Assembly: GCA_036426205.1 (NCBI GenBank)
Contig: CM071586.1
Coordinates: 10,803,241 to 10,867,240 of the forward strand
Source: Ascaphus truei
Taxonomy: Eukaryota > Chordata > Amphibia > Anura > Ascaphidae
Direction of reading: 5' to 3'
DNA: 64,000 bases
Translations under genes and position numbers: made by a program
The notes under the pieces: generated by a model
The model's database searches: none
Seen by the model: the letters and a program-made list of their open reading frames with translations, nothing else
Told to the model about the DNA's origin: nothing
Shown here: positions 9,400 to 19,913 of the stretch, one piece after another
Numbering within the stretch: position 1 is the first letter of the stretch
How the letters are laid out: every line of letters starts with the position of its first letter

Positions 9400-10811
9400 T
9401 GGTAACATTAGTCAGCCCAAAGGACTGCAGGTCATGGCCGGGGATGACCAGGGTGGGGAACAGATAGATACGGGAATTTTGCCAGACCTGGACTTCCTGA
9501 CTTCCGTCAGAGGCAGAGGGAAGACCCAGCTCTGGCTAGACAATATAAGAAGATGGTACAGGTCAACAACAAGATAATGGATGAACAAGGTGTAAAAGTG
9601 TTTCCACATTTTGAACTGTTGAATGACATCCTATATCGTGTGAATAAGGTTACACAAACAGGGGAGGTCATTCGACAGATGCTAGTTCCTAAAGGGTTGA
9701 TTAAAACAGTGTTCACCCTAGCCCATACTCTCCCATGGGGTGGTCATTTGGGCAGAGATAAGACCGCGGACCGCATCTCGTCCCGGTTTTACTGGCCAGG
9801 CATACATGGTGACATCATGAAACTATGTGAGACATGTCCTGAATGCCAGTTAACTAGCCAAAAGGACAGAAGCCGGCTCCCTTGGTCCCTCTGCCCTTGG
9901 TAGCCATCCCGTTCGAGAGAATTGGGGTAGTTCTGGTCGGACCTTTAGAACCCTCTGCGAAGGGACATAAATTTATATCGTTGTTGTAGATTATGCCACC
10001 AGATATCCTGAGGCCTTCCCTCTGAGATCAGCCACTGCTAAACAGGTTGCTCACAGGCTGTTAGAACTGTTCTCTAGGGTAGGACTTCCCCAAGTAATGT
10101 TAACTGACCAGGGAACAAATTTCATGGCAAAGTTAATGCAGGATGTCCTGAAGTTATTGGAGGTAAAATCCGTCCGGACCTCAGTCTACCATCCTCAGAC
10201 TGATGGATTGGTAGAGAGGTTTAACCGTACTTTAAAAACCATGCTTAGGAAGTTTGTGGACACTGAAAAGCGAGCTTGGGATGAACTTCTCCCTTTCCTG
10301 TTGTTTGCGGTATGAGAAGTTCCCCAATCATCCACAGGCTTCTCCCCGTTTGATCTCCTATATGGACGCCAACCTCGGGGTATTCTTGACCTACTGAAGG
10401 AATCCTGGGAGGAGGAGCCCTCCCCCTCCAAGAATACCCTTCAGTATGTCATAGACATTAGAAACCGCCTAGACATGATAGGTCGGTTTGCGAAGGAAAA
10501 CCTCAAATCTGCTCAAGAACGTCAAGAGAGGCAGTATAACCAAAATGCTCGCTTGAGGGTCTTCCAACCTGGGGACCAAGTGATGCTACTACTACCGACA
10601 TCAGAGAGTAAACTCCTTTCGAAGTGGCAGGGTCCTTTCCAAGTTCTCCGCCGCACCGGGGAGGTGAACTATGAGGTCTCTCAACCAGGGTCCAGGAAGG
10701 GTAAACAAATCTACCACGTGAACCTCCTGAAACCCTGGAAAACGATGAGATCGCTGTTCATCCACCTTCGGGAAGGAGAGACGGATTTGGGTCCACAGCT
10801 TCCAAAGGGAC
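9400..10811 (+). pseudogene. Integrase of element B, broken
   Basis: H2C2 zinc-binding domain: HTLPWGGHLGRDKTADRI ... CETCPECQ (about 9725-9850). After a frameshift near 9895 comes VDYATRYPEAFPLRSAT with the first catalytic Asp, then LTDQGTNF with the second and HPQTDGLVERFNRTLK with the Glu. A TGA at 10315 (probable CpG decay of CGA in FAVREVPQ) interrupts the frame. It then runs through GFSPFDLLYGRQPRG to the C-terminal domain RVFQPGDQVMLLLP and IYHVNLLKPWK. The upstream RT and RNase H are absent. After about 10811 the sequence belongs to element A in another frame. Integrase joins cDNA to host DNA; this copy is inactive. Confidence 0.88.
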
Positions 10812-10905
10812 ATTCACTCACCAGGACTTCTCAAATGCTTCCGGAAAAAGTTTCCATCCAAACCATGGAAGGATCATCCTGATTCTGACCCTGAAGGGGG
10901 TACTC
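10812..10905 (+). pseudogene. Chromodomain C-terminus of element A
   Basis: In a frame different from B's integrase, codons read IHSPGLLKCFRKKFPSKP and then DPEGGTL. The same end in element C reads [18 protein letters not shown] and PEGGGTV, so this is the last part of A's chromodomain-bearing integrase. The G-run GAAGGGGG just before the LTR is the polypurine tract. The frame stays open through the LTR to 11339. Confidence 0.75.
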
Positions 10906-11706
10906 TGAGGATTCAGGGATCACGGCGGTCGCAGCATGACCCCCACTCACCTCTTTTTGCTACCGCTACTGTGAGGCTCCTTCCTCGCCGCTCCCGCCTG
11001 GCTCCCGTGGTTTGGGGGCTTCCCAGTCATCCCCAGTGGGCGGCCGCTGCTCCGCGGGCAGCTGGTGCTCAGGCGGCTGCCATTGCCTCTGCGCACGCGC
11101 CTCCCCTCGTTACGGAGCACGCAATGGACCAAGATAATTTATTCACTGCTCTTGCAGTGAAGCCACGCCCTCCGCCCACGTGCTGGCTACAACTTAACCC
11201 CAAAGCTTCCCACCTGGCTGCCTATCATAGGAACCAATCCAGGACAGCTCCTTGTGCTCCTCAAGGCCTGCCTCCACTTCCTATTGGTCAGACACAGTAT
11301 ATAATGCCTGTCTTACCTCTTTCACATTGCTCAACATAGTATCTTTGTGGATGTCTATTCTGGCTCTCTCATCTTCGCTTATTCAGGTTACGACTCGGCT
11401 TGGCGGACTACACTTTCTGGCTTTCGACCCCGGTTCCCACTTGACTACATGGCTTCTCACGTCCCTCGATCTCAGCTTGAACCCCGACCTTCCGGATCTC
11501 TCCTATCCCTGACCTTGGCTAACGGCAACAACCACGTCACTTCTTTTACCAGACCGGCAAGTATTGCTACAGCTATTTCCACCTGGCCAGGCAACACCAA
11601 AACACCACACTATGGACACGCTCCTTCTGCTGCGGGTGCGTGCACATATACGTCCCCACCTCAGTATAAGGGATGGGTGTGGTCTGCGGGCAGCACCGGC
11701 GTAACA
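10906..11706 (+). mobile_element. 3' LTR of element A
   Basis: TGAGGATTCAGGG to GGCGTAACA, collinear with 2038-2843 and differing by scattered substitutions and small indels. TATA at about 11299. The segment matching the RNA 5' end reads GCTCAACATA, one base different from the 5' LTR. Confidence 0.9.
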
Positions 11707-12460
11707 CCCAGGAGGAGGGATAGGCTTCAGTTAGATACATTCCAGGATGCACTGTTTTTAAGTAAAACCCTTTCTTGCTTTATTCATTGTAACATCTCCG
11801 GAAGAAGAGATCAGTGTATCTCGAAAGCTCACACAAATAAAAGGAGAGAGAGAAAAAATAAAAATTTGCTGGCCAGATAACATTTTCAGAATGCTCTTTT
11901 ATCAATAAATCAAAAAAAGACAATTTTAATACGACCTACTACATGTCTAAATACTGATCCGCCACAGTTAGAATTGAGATGAGCAAATTTATCTGTTAAG
12001 CGTGTGAAACGCGTTGATGTATTTGCTGTTACATTGCCATACAGTGTATCTTATGATTTACATTATCAAGTTCTATCACGTATTCTTATCCACCTCTTCT
12101 CCCTCCTGTCGGCACCGGGATCCAACTTTCATCTGACTGGAGGGAGGAGCTGGAGGAGGGAGTGCGTGGCCCCCCTCCAGTTGGAAGTGGGATCTGGGCG
12201 CCGACATGAGGAGAGGATGGAGCGTGGGGCCCACAGACCAACAGATAGGTGAGTGTGGGGTGTGGCGCGGTAGTGCGTGCGCATGCCTGTTCCCTCTCCG
12301 CAGCGAGCACGCCTCCTGCCCAGTCGCCATCACGGCATCACATGATGTCGTGTTGCCATGGCACTGTGACATCACATGATGCTGTGATGCTGGTAGAGGA
12401 GGGCTTATTGTCTAGGTAAGTCCCGCTGCCAGCAGCAGACTTGGGCCCACGCGAATCCTA
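11707..12460. other. Flank with Penelope-type end motif
   Basis: At 11798-11831 the sequence CGGAAGAAG, hairpin GAGAT/ATCTC, CGAAAGC resembles the conserved end motif of vertebrate Penelope-type repeats and is listed separately. The rest is AT-rich, then CpG-rich from 12100 with repeated CATCACATGATG near 12337 and 12372. No gene seen. Confidence 0.4.
11798..11831 (+). ncRNA. Hammerhead-like motif
   Basis: GGAAGAA, 5-bp hairpin GAGAT-CAGTGT-ATCTC, then GAAAGC. Same layout as the motif at 7682 but with a different, compensating stem. Confidence 0.35.
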
Positions 12461-13168
12461 AGGCTAAGGCCCCGCTCCCTCCGTCAGTGCTCCCGCACTG
12501 CAGACAGGCGGGGCTCTGACATACACAGACCGCGATATGCGGTCTGTAGGGAGCGGGAGCCGGAGCGGGAGGTGGGCGGGAGTGGGAGGCTTGAGCGGGA
12601 GGGGGGGCATGGCTTGAGCGGAGGGACCCGCTACTCTCCCCCCCTCCCTCCCTCCACGGGCTCGGGCTGGAGCTGCTGATCACAATGTAATCACAAGCAA
12701 CACACACTCAAACACACACCCAGGCACTCATACACACACGCAGGCACTCTCACACATACACACACACACAGGCAGGCACTCATACACACACACGCACTCA
12801 TACACACACACACACACAGGCAGGCACTCACGCACTCAGGCACACACATACACAAACACAGATAGGCACTCAGACACAAACACAGACAAGCACTCACGCT
12901 GCTTTCCCTCCACACTCCTCCCCGCTCCCCGAAGCCTCTCCTCCTCCCTAAGCCTCCCCTCCCCATTGGCTCACAGCCACACCACGTGACGCGTCGCAGC
13001 TAGGGATTACAATTCTCTTGCCTCCCCTGGCGGCTGATGCGTCACAGCGTGTCGTGAGCTGTGCAGCCAGGGGGGACCGGGACCGGCTCGGGAGGATTCC
13101 CCTGCTGGTGGGGAAAGCCCGTGCAGCCGCCCGCGCCGCCGGGCGCAGCGGGTCCCAGCCCTAAGGCT
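12460..13168. mobile_element. Possible DNA transposon remnant with GC-rich ends
   Basis: The left end GGCTAAGGCCCCGCT and right end AGCGGGTCCCAGCC are imperfect inverted repeats, and frog genomes contain many short elements with such ends. No target duplication was confirmed and no transposase frame is present. Confidence 0.3.
12695..12902. repeat. Degenerate CA-rich repeat
   Basis: Irregular tandem repeat of a unit like CAGGCACTCATACACACACA. Open frames through it are low-complexity artefacts. Confidence 0.9.
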
Positions 13169-14865
13169 GGCCCTGTCCGGATTTTTTACTCTCTCCCAGG
13201 GCTCGACAAATTGCAAAAATATGACTCGCCAGACCAAAAAAGCTACTCGCTCTGGCCCAGCCCCGCCACCCCCCTTTTTTTTGAAATTTAACATTAAGAA
13301 CATTCAGGTGATGGGATTTAATACTTGCAGGGAATATCTACTGGGGGCAATAGCCAAGACTAGAGTATGTAACAGCAGACATCTAATGCTGAATACCTGG
13401 CTGATGGTAGACCCTATTCTCCCCACTGTGTAGGCTCTCCTTGTCCACCTCTGTCCAGACTCAGCAGAATTTACACAGCTTTCTTACTTACGTTTGTGCT
13501 ACACTGTTCTACAGACAAGACACGCGTGACATGTAAAGGGAGCACAACAGTTTCATTAATAACCTAGAGGGAAACAAACAAATAAACACATATGAGCTCC
13601 CTGGCTCCAGCATAAAAACAGATAAATCATTTCTTCGGCCCATTCATTGGGAGACGTCAGTGACCAAATGGAAACAAGCCTTTCGCATTCAGCTCATTCT
13701 GGTACTATTTAGGGGAACTGTATCTTGCAGCTTTTCTAGTGAAACATTTCAGGTCAAAAAGGTTGTGCATTACATAAACGACATGACGATTCAGCAAGCA
13801 CAGCTGCCTTTCTCAAAATTGACTGGCATGCTAACACCACACCAGTGTCTCTGCTTTATATCCCCCAATGTCTCCAGGTGTTCCTCCTTCCCAATCAAAC
13901 TCCAGCTGTCCACCGTGCTGCATCTGTGGGTTCTGCCATCTTTTGGTTGGCATCCAACGTCATCATGGAGCTCTGACCTCCACGCGCATGGTTGGTGCGT
14001 GACTTTATTGCGTTGCTGCCCCGTTGTCAGGTCCCCTCTGGATCCAATGAAAATCCTCCGTTCTTGGGTGCATGGCGTCATTTGATGGGAGTGGCGATCC
14101 TTCCATACGTCCAATCGCCTCGTCCGGTGATGCACGACGTCCTCCTGTGGGCGTATCCCTCCTCCCAACACGTGGTGCAGCCGTTCTATTGTGCAGACAT
14201 CTCCAAACATATTGTTGCTATGTATGTACAGGTTCTCTTCTCCCCGTGGTGGGAATCAGCAGCACACCCAGCCCGCGTAGGGTGCAGTAACCTTGGCCTG
14301 GAGAGGCAGACACTACCATAGGACCTGAGGTCATTGCCAGTTTCCCACCGTGGCTTCAAGCGAGACTACAGATAGCCAGGCCCTTGGCCTTGCAAGAGTT
14401 TAAAGGTCATTACAGCCAACTTGAATGGAACCTGGAAAGTCACTGGGCACCAGTGCCGGTCAGAGTGATATTGATTGCAGAGAAGGATGCCATGGTCTTT
14501 CAATTTCCTTAATGGAGCTTGGTGTGACCCGTCCCACAAGAACAATCAAGTTACTTTAACTTATGCATAATAAGTTTAATATTATTATGTAGATGCATTG
14601 ATGGCTTAATGTTCATGGGATCTATGCCCTTCATCATGGGTAAACAATGATGCCATACTCTAACTAAGAGTCTCTCTCTCTCCCTGTCTCTCTCTCTCAT
14701 TACGGGAGGGGCTCAACATAGCACAGGAGGGCTTCAAAACTGGGGGACATATTATGTAGCTATTTACTGTATCAAGGGAAAGGAATTCCTCCATTTGAAA
14801 CAACAGTGTTTTTTTTTAATTTAAAGAGTACAGTTTCGTTTAAAGTTGAAACTATAACCTGCCCA
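13169..14865. other. Unassigned intergenic DNA
   Basis: No supported gene. GGCTCGACAAATTGC at about 13200 resembles a dispersed frog repeat. A CT-rich run lies at 14666-14698. Open frames at 13660-14321 overlap on both strands and show no recognisable domain. Confidence 0.5.
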
Positions 14866-15235
14866 TGTGTTACTTGGCTACATTGTTACATTGTAACGTC
14901 TGTACATTGTTTCATAGTTACATGGTAGTTACATAGTTACAGCATTACATCGTACCGGCTGTATATCGTTACATAGTTACAGTGTTACATTGTTGCATAG
15001 TCACATAGGTACATGGTAGTTACATAGTAGTTACATAGTTACAGCTTTACATCGTTACATAGTTACATAGTAGTTACATAGTTTCAGCATTATGTAGTTA
15101 CATCGTAACAGCTGTACATTGTTACATAGTTACAGTGTTACATTGTAGCATCGTTTGTTGGTGCATAGTTATGTAGTAGTTACATAGTTACAGCATTACA
15201 TTGTTACATCATTACATCGTAGTTTCAGCATTACA
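14866..15235. repeat. Minisatellite of TTACATAGT-type units
   Basis: About 370 bp of degenerate repeats of GTTACATAGTTACAG and variants. The unit is the reverse complement of the ACTATGTAA tail seen in the repeat at 22381-22492, so it appears to be an expanded tail of the element at 15236. Confidence 0.8.
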
Positions 15236-15410
15236 TAACAAATGACGTTGGATAATGACATACTCTATGTCCATCAAGTGCTACCTATGCTCAATTTAGA
15301 CTACAGATACGTTCTCCTATATCCGTACTTACAGTATATTGATCCAAAGGAAGGCAAACACAAACCCCCAGTGACACATTATCCAATGATATCTCATTTT
15401 TTGGTTTTGA
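15236..15410 (-). mobile_element. Interspersed repeat with ACTATGTAA-type tail
   Basis: Sequence such as GTCCATCAAGTGCTACCTA and CAATTTAGACTACAGAT matches, from memory, a very common amphibian dispersed repeat. The tail extends to lower coordinates, giving minus orientation. No coding sequence. Confidence 0.5.
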
Positions 15411-15727
15411 TACCATTCTAGCTTTTTATCAGTAAAAACAGTATTATACTTTATTTGTTGTTGTTCTTCTTCTAATCCTGAAGACCATAAGAATTCATCT
15501 TCTTCAAACAGCCCGATTACATCTGTAGCGCTGCGAGTGAGACTGTATTACTGTATATATATATATATTTATTTATTTTCCAATTTTTACATATTTGGAT
15601 ATATTACCCAATATTTATTTTGAATATTTCTCTATATACGAATGGTAGATTGGTGCTCTGGATTTTTCTGTATTCTTAATTAAAAAAGGGAACTACATTT
15701 GTGTAAAGAAAGGACCATTGTGGGTCT
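15411..15727. other. AT-rich flank of element C
   Basis: Contains a short (TA)n run near 15555-15570. Nothing else supported. Confidence 0.6.
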
Positions 15728-15732
15728 GAGAG

Positions 15733-16522
15733 TGTCACGACGTGCTCACCACAAACGAGACGGGACCGCGGTGCTGAGGTGGGATAGGATATAACGCCCC
15801 CCACAGCCACGAGGGCACGTCTTGAGAGTAGAGTGGTCTGGGAGTCCGGGTCGGGGCAGGAGAGGTATGGATGGTAGAGGGTGCTGTTTGCCAAGTTCGG
15901 GGTTAGAGAGAAGGACGTAATCGTTTACCGTTTGCCGTGTTTGGGATGCCAGAGGTGCGGAGAGTTGTGTTGCCGTATGCTGAGTTCGGGATGCCAGAGG
16001 TGCGGGTAGTCGTAGAGGAAGCCGGTTCGGTACACGAGGAAGACTGCAAAACAAGACAGGACTAGGGAGGCAGAGAGTGAAGAACAACTGGTTCTATGCT
16101 CAGCCGATGAGTTAATGAAGCTGTAGGTTATATATAGGCACGAGGGTCCAATGGCAGAGTAGCAAGGTGGGGGTGTGTGAATGGGCCAGGCTGAGGCAGG
16201 GATAGGTCCAGAGAAACCCCTGGAGGAGGGACTAGACGAACGAGCACATTTGATTGAGGCATTGTAAAGAGCAGCTATGCCTTTAAGAGGCTGGTGCTCC
16301 TCCATGTGGATGCGCCCCCGTGTGGCCGTACTTGCGGGTGCGTGACCGAGTACACGCCCAGGCCTGACACTAGAAGGGGAGCGCTGACGTGCGCGCGCGC
16401 GCCTAGGCAATATGGCGATCGGCTTCCTGGAGGGAGGATCGCTACGAGACACGGGAGAGCCCGGCGGCACCATGGGTAAGTGAGGAGCACGCCGAGGACG
16501 GTGTGACTCCCAGGACCTTACA
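15733..16522 (-). mobile_element. 3' LTR of element C
   Basis: Minus strand TGTAAGGTCC to GAGCACGTCGTGACA, 790 bp. TATA box (minus) at 16136-16128. GGCTGAGCATA at 16105-16095 starts 31 nt after the TATA start and matches the putative priming site exactly. The last about 600 nt of the pol frame run through this LTR. Confidence 0.93.
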
Positions 16523-18996
16523 GTACCCCCCCCTTCAGGGGCGACCTCCGGGCGTCCATGACATGGCTTGGAAGGATTCTTACGATGGAAAGCCTGGACG
16601 AGTCGAGGCGCATGGAGATACCGGTTGGGAATCCAGGAACGTTCCTCTGGTCCGAACCCCCTCCAGTGGACCAGGTATTGTACTCCTCCTCTGGAAATCC
16701 TAGAATCCAGGATAGACTGAACCTCGTACTCCTGTTGACCTTGGATCGGAAGAGGAAGTGGAGGAGACGTGGTCTTAGAAAAGCGAGGACTCTGGAATGC
16801 TGGTTTAAGCAAAGATACATGAAAGACTAAAGGGATCTTCATCGAGGGTGGAAGGCGCAGGCGATAAGCCACAGGATTAATCCTCCTGACCACAGGAAAG
16901 GGACCGAGGAACTTGGGTGCTAGCTTCATGGTAGGAACCTTTAGTCGGATATTCCTGGAAGAAAGCCAAACCCTGTCTCCTGGGACGAATTCCGGGACCG
17001 GGCATCGAAGGCGGTCTGCCTGGAGTTTCTGTCTCCCTGTGGCCACCTTTAAGTTCTCCTGAATCCTCGTCCATAAGTCTTTCAGCCGGGAGATGTGCTT
17101 GTCAACCGCTGGTACTCCTGAAGATAGAGGGGAGAAGGGTAAACGGGAAGGATGAAAGCCACAATTTATGAAGAAGGGAGATTCTTGAGTGGAGTCATTG
17201 CGAAGGGAGTTAAGAGCAAACTCAGCCCAAGGGAGCAGATCCACCCAATCATCCTGTGTATCGGTTATAAAACACCGAAGGTATTGTTCCAGGTTTTGGT
17301 TGGCCCTCTCCGTCTGCCCATTGGTCTGTGGGTGGTATCCCAAGGAGAATTGAAGTGAAATACCCAATTTTCGGGAAAAGGCTCGCCAAAATCTTGACAC
17401 AAATTGGGACCCACGATCAGAGACGATGGTTGAAGGCACTCCGTGAAGACGAAAAATCTCCTGAATGAAAACATCCGCAAGCCTGGAGGAATTTGGAAGA
17501 CCCCTCAAGGGGACAAGGTGAGTCTGTTTGGAAAAACGATCAATTACCACAAGAATCGTATTCTTCCCTTTGGACTCTGGGAGCTCTAAAATTAAGTCCA
17601 TAGAAATATGGTTCCAGGTATGGTCTGGAATGGGTAAGGGAACAAGAAGGCCTACTGGTCTGACCCGGGGTACTTTGTTGCGAGCGCAAGTGCCACACGC
17701 TTTAACAAACTCCTCCACATCCTTAGCCCTCTCTGGCCACCAGAAGGTACGTTGAACAAGGTCGTTGGTTTTCCGTATCCCTGGATGTCCTGCCGATTTA
17801 GAGGAATGGCACCACTCAAGGACCCTTTTGCGGTGTTGGGGTGCCGTGTAGAGTCTTCCCTCCGGAACCTTGAGCCCCATCGGAGCTTGTGATTGCTCGG
17901 ATTGAATCTTGTCCATAATATCAAAGGAGTTGGCGGACAGAATACATCTAGATGGAATAATCATTTCTAGCTGTTCTTCAGACTTGTCCTCTGCAAGGAA
18001 TTGTCGAGACAGAGCGTCCGCCTTTAGGTTTTTGGAGCCAGGAATGAAGGAGATGAGAAAATTGAATCGTGAAAAAAAAAGTGCCCAGCAGGCTTGTCGA
18101 GAGCTCAAACGACGTGCCCCTTCTAAGTAGAGAAGGTTCTTATGGTCTGTGAGTATGGTTATAGGTGTCTCCGTACCTTCTAAGAAGTGTCTCCACTCTT
18201 CTAATGCCAACTTGATAGCCAAAAGCTCCCGGTTCCCGACATCGTAATTCCGTTCTGCGGACGAGAATTTCTTCGAGAAGAAGGCACATGGGTGTAGTCT
18301 GGCTAAGGGAGAGATCCTTTGGGATAAGACAGCCCCAGCCCCGATGTCAGAGGCATCTACCTCCAAGGTAAATGGAAGTTTAGGATCTGGGTGGGTGAGG
18401 ATAGGGGCAGACACAAAAGCCTTCTTCAGAAGTTTAAATGGCCGTATGGCGGTCTCAGACCATGATGAAGGATCTGCACCCTTCTTCGTGAGAGCAGTTA
18501 TGGGAGATACCGTAGAAGAAAAATTGCGAATGAAGCATCGATAATAGTTTGCAAAACCTAGAAAGCGTTGCACGGCTTTGAGAGTGGTCGGACGGGGCCA
18601 GTCCAAAATAGCCTTAAGTTTTTCTGGATCCATATTGAATCCGGAGTCAGAGATAACGTATCCCAAAAATGCCACAGACTTGAGATGGAACTGACATATC
18701 TCCAATTTCGCAAAGAGATGGTTCTCCCGGAGGCGTAACAGCACCTGTTGAACGTGTTTGATGTGTTCTTGAGGGGATTTAGAAAAAATTAGGATGTCAT
18801 CTAGGTAGACTATAAGAAATTTGTTAAGAATGTCCCGAAAAATCTCATTGACGAAATCCTGGAAAACTGCTGGTGCGTTGCACAGACCGAACGGCATGAC
18901 CAGGTATTCATAGTGGCCATCATGGGTGTTAAAAGCAGTCTTCCACTCGTCCCCCTCACGTATCCTTACTAAATTGTAGGCACCTCTTAAATCCAA
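15925..18996 (-). CDS. pol of element C: RT palm, RNase H, integrase, chromodomain
   Basis: 1023 codons. Starts in the RT palm ([11 protein letters not shown]), [13 protein letters not shown], catalytic VYLDD near residues 63-67, then thumb. RNase H has [16 protein letters not shown] (about 215-230) and [10 protein letters not shown]. The integrase H2C2 is [15 protein letters not shown] ... CGTCARNK (about 400-440). Its core has [20 protein letters not shown] and [16 protein letters not shown] (catalytic D, D, E). The chromodomain is [20 protein letters not shown] through [13 protein letters not shown] (about 765-800). A polypurine tract codes EGGGTV, and the frame then continues about 200 codons into the 3' LTR, ending at 15925. 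The true start lies upstream across a frameshift (18987-19214 holds the preceding RT codons), so the internal Met is not a real start. Confidence 0.93.
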   Translation of the reverse strand: MDLRGAYNLVRIREGDEWKTAFNTHDGHYEYLVMPFGLCNAPAVFQDFVNEIFRDILNKFLIVYLDDILIFSKSPQEHIKHVQQVLLRLRENHLFAKLEICQFHLKSVAFLGYVISDSGFNMDPEKLKAILDWPRPTTLKAVQRFLGFANYYRCFIRNFSSTVSPITALTKKGADPSSWSETAIRPFKLLKKAFVSAPILTHPDPKLPFTLEVDASDIGAGAVLSQRISPLARLHPCAFFSKKFSSAERNYDVGNRELLAIKLALEEWRHFLEGTETPITILTDHKNLLYLEGARRLSSRQACWALFFSRFNFLISFIPGSKNLKADALSRQFLAEDKSEEQLEMIIPSRCILSANSFDIMDKIQSEQSQAPMGLKVPEGRLYTAPQHRKRVLEWCHSSKSAGHPGIRKTNDLVQRTFWWPERAKDVEEFVKACGTCARNKVPRVRPVGLLVPLPIPDHTWNHISMDLILELPESKGKNTILVVIDRFSKQTHLVPLRGLPNSSRLADVFIQEIFRLHGVPSTIVSDRGSQFVSRFWRAFSRKLGISLQFSLGYHPQTNGQTERANQNLEQYLRCFITDTQDDWVDLLPWAEFALNSLRNDSTQESPFFINCGFHPSRLPFSPLSSGVPAVDKHISRLKDLWTRIQENLKVATGRQKLQADRLRCPVPEFVPGDRVWLSSRNIRLKVPTMKLAPKFLGPFPVVRRINPVAYRLRLPPSMKIPLVFHVSLLKPAFQSPRFSKTTSPPLPLPIQGQQEYEVQSILDSRISRGGVQYLVHWRGFGPEERSWIPNRYLHAPRLVQAFHRKNPSKPCHGRPEVAPEGGGTVRSWESHRPRRAPHLPMVPPGSPVSRSDPPSRKPIAILPRRARARQRSPSSVRPGRVLGHAPASTATRGRIHMEEHQPLKGIAALYNASIKCARSSSPSSRGFSGPIPASAWPIHTPPPCYSAIGPSCLYITYSFINSSAEHRTSCSSLSASLVLSCFAVFLVYRTGFLYDYPHLWHPELSIRQHNSPHLWHPKHGKR
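16523..16546 (-). promoter_or_regulatory. Polypurine tract of element C
   Basis: Minus strand CCTGAAGGGGGGGGTAC immediately precedes the 3' LTR and would prime plus-strand DNA. Confidence 0.8.
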
Positions 18997-19913
18997 TTTA
19001 GAAAAGATAGTTGCTCCCTGAAGACGTCGAAGAGTTCCGGTATCAAGGGCAGTGGGTAGCGGTTCTTGCGTGTGATGTTATTCAAACCCCGGTAGTCTAT
19101 GCATGGACAAAGAGAACCGTCCTTCTTTTTGACGAAAAAGAAGCCTGCTCCGACTGGAGAGGAAGACTTTCGGATGAAACCCCTCTCTAAATTCTCTGCA
19201 ATGTAAGTGTCCATGGCTTTAGTCTCTGGGAGAGAGAGAGGATAGGATCATCCTCTGGGAAGAGGTGCCCCGGGTAGTAGGTCAATAGGACAGTCGAAAG
19301 GACGGTGCGGAGGTAGAACCTCGGAACGTGCTTTGTCGAACACATCACGGAATTCCCAATACACAGAAGGTAGGGAGTCGCCCTTCTCTGGCAGGGTAGA
19401 CAACCCACCAATCTTCTGGAAAATTCTGGTACATGTCTTGGCACAAGGAGCACCCCACTGGATGGGTTCCCGATCCGTCCCGTCGATGCGAGGATTATGG
19501 AGTTGAAGCCAAGGAAGACCCAAAATCAGCTCAACAGAGGGAGTGTGGATAACATCGAGGGTAATGATCTCCGTATGAACGTCGATGAACTGCAGTAGGA
19601 GAGGCACTGTCTGTAGCGTGATAAATGCCGGCTGTAGAGGTCGACCGTCAATGGCCTCCAGACCTACTGGCGTCTTCTTACTGATAAATGGAATATTGTT
19701 CCGTCTAGCAAAAGTCTCATCGATGAAATTGCCTGCGGAACCGGAGTCAATGAACGCCCTTGCTTGAGTGTGAAACCCCTCTCCAGACAGTGTTATTGGC
19801 AACATTATCCTGGTGGGAAGGACGTCTTTGATTATGGGAGAAAGTGTCAGTATTCCCAACGAAACTCTCCGGTATTTCATTGGGAGTTGGCGTTTCCTGG
19901 CTTGTGGGGACAC
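18987..19913 (-). pseudogene. pol of element C: protease and RT fingers, frameshifted
   Basis: The frame overlapping the end of gag encodes the protease with FIDSGSAGNFIDETF and ILGLPWLQLHNP. It then runs to PPHRPFDCPIDLLPGAPLP, the linker before RT. A frameshift near 19250 moves reading to another frame ([11 protein letters not shown]), and a further one near 19205 restores [20 protein letters not shown] and [20 protein letters not shown] last one near 19005 joins the long pol frame. The intact motif set with only small indels suggests recent inactivation or assembly error. Confidence 0.85.

Larger units (their letters stand above)
4828..10812 (+). mobile_element. Element B: Gmr1-like Ty3/gypsy element inserted in A
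   Basis: It begins TGTGACAGTGTGAAG in the middle of A's YLDD codons. It contains an LTR, a tRNA-Leu-type primer site, gag with a SCAN-like capsid, and an integrase, but no protease, RT or 3' LTR. A Penelope element splits gag, and unassigned DNA (about 8720-9380) lies between gag and integrase. The right end is fused to A's chromodomain tail near 10812, so both elements lost sequence in a later deletion. Lineage is assigned from the capsid and from integrase motifs such as GFSPFDLLYGRQPRG. Confidence 0.75.
2038..11706 (+). mobile_element. Element A: sushi-class Ty3/gypsy chromovirus, interrupted
   Basis: Two matching LTRs (2038-2843 and 10906-11706) bound this element. Seen inside: gag with zinc knuckle, aspartic protease, reverse transcriptase to the YLD of the YLDD box, and the last codons of a chromodomain next to the 3' LTR. 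The rest of pol (RNase H, integrase) has been replaced by element B. No target duplication is visible (CAGTT before, CCCAG after), so the ends may have been rearranged. The reading frames carry several stops and frameshifts; this is a dead copy. Confidence 0.85.

Noticed and set aside
2033..11711. Target-site duplication for element A
   Set aside because: The five bases on the two sides (CAGTT, CCCAG) do not match.
11990..12020. GTGAAACGCGTTGATG as a hammerhead-like motif
   Set aside because: GAAACGCG is present, but no paired stem II and no CUGANGA segment precede it.
12076..12966. Open frames across the CA-rich repeat and CpG-rich sequence
   Set aside because: Low-complexity translation (Cys/Val or His/Thr runs); no start context or domain.
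13660..14321. Overlapping frames of 109-141 codons on both strands
   Set aside because: Same region open on both strands, no recognised motif and no supporting neighbours.
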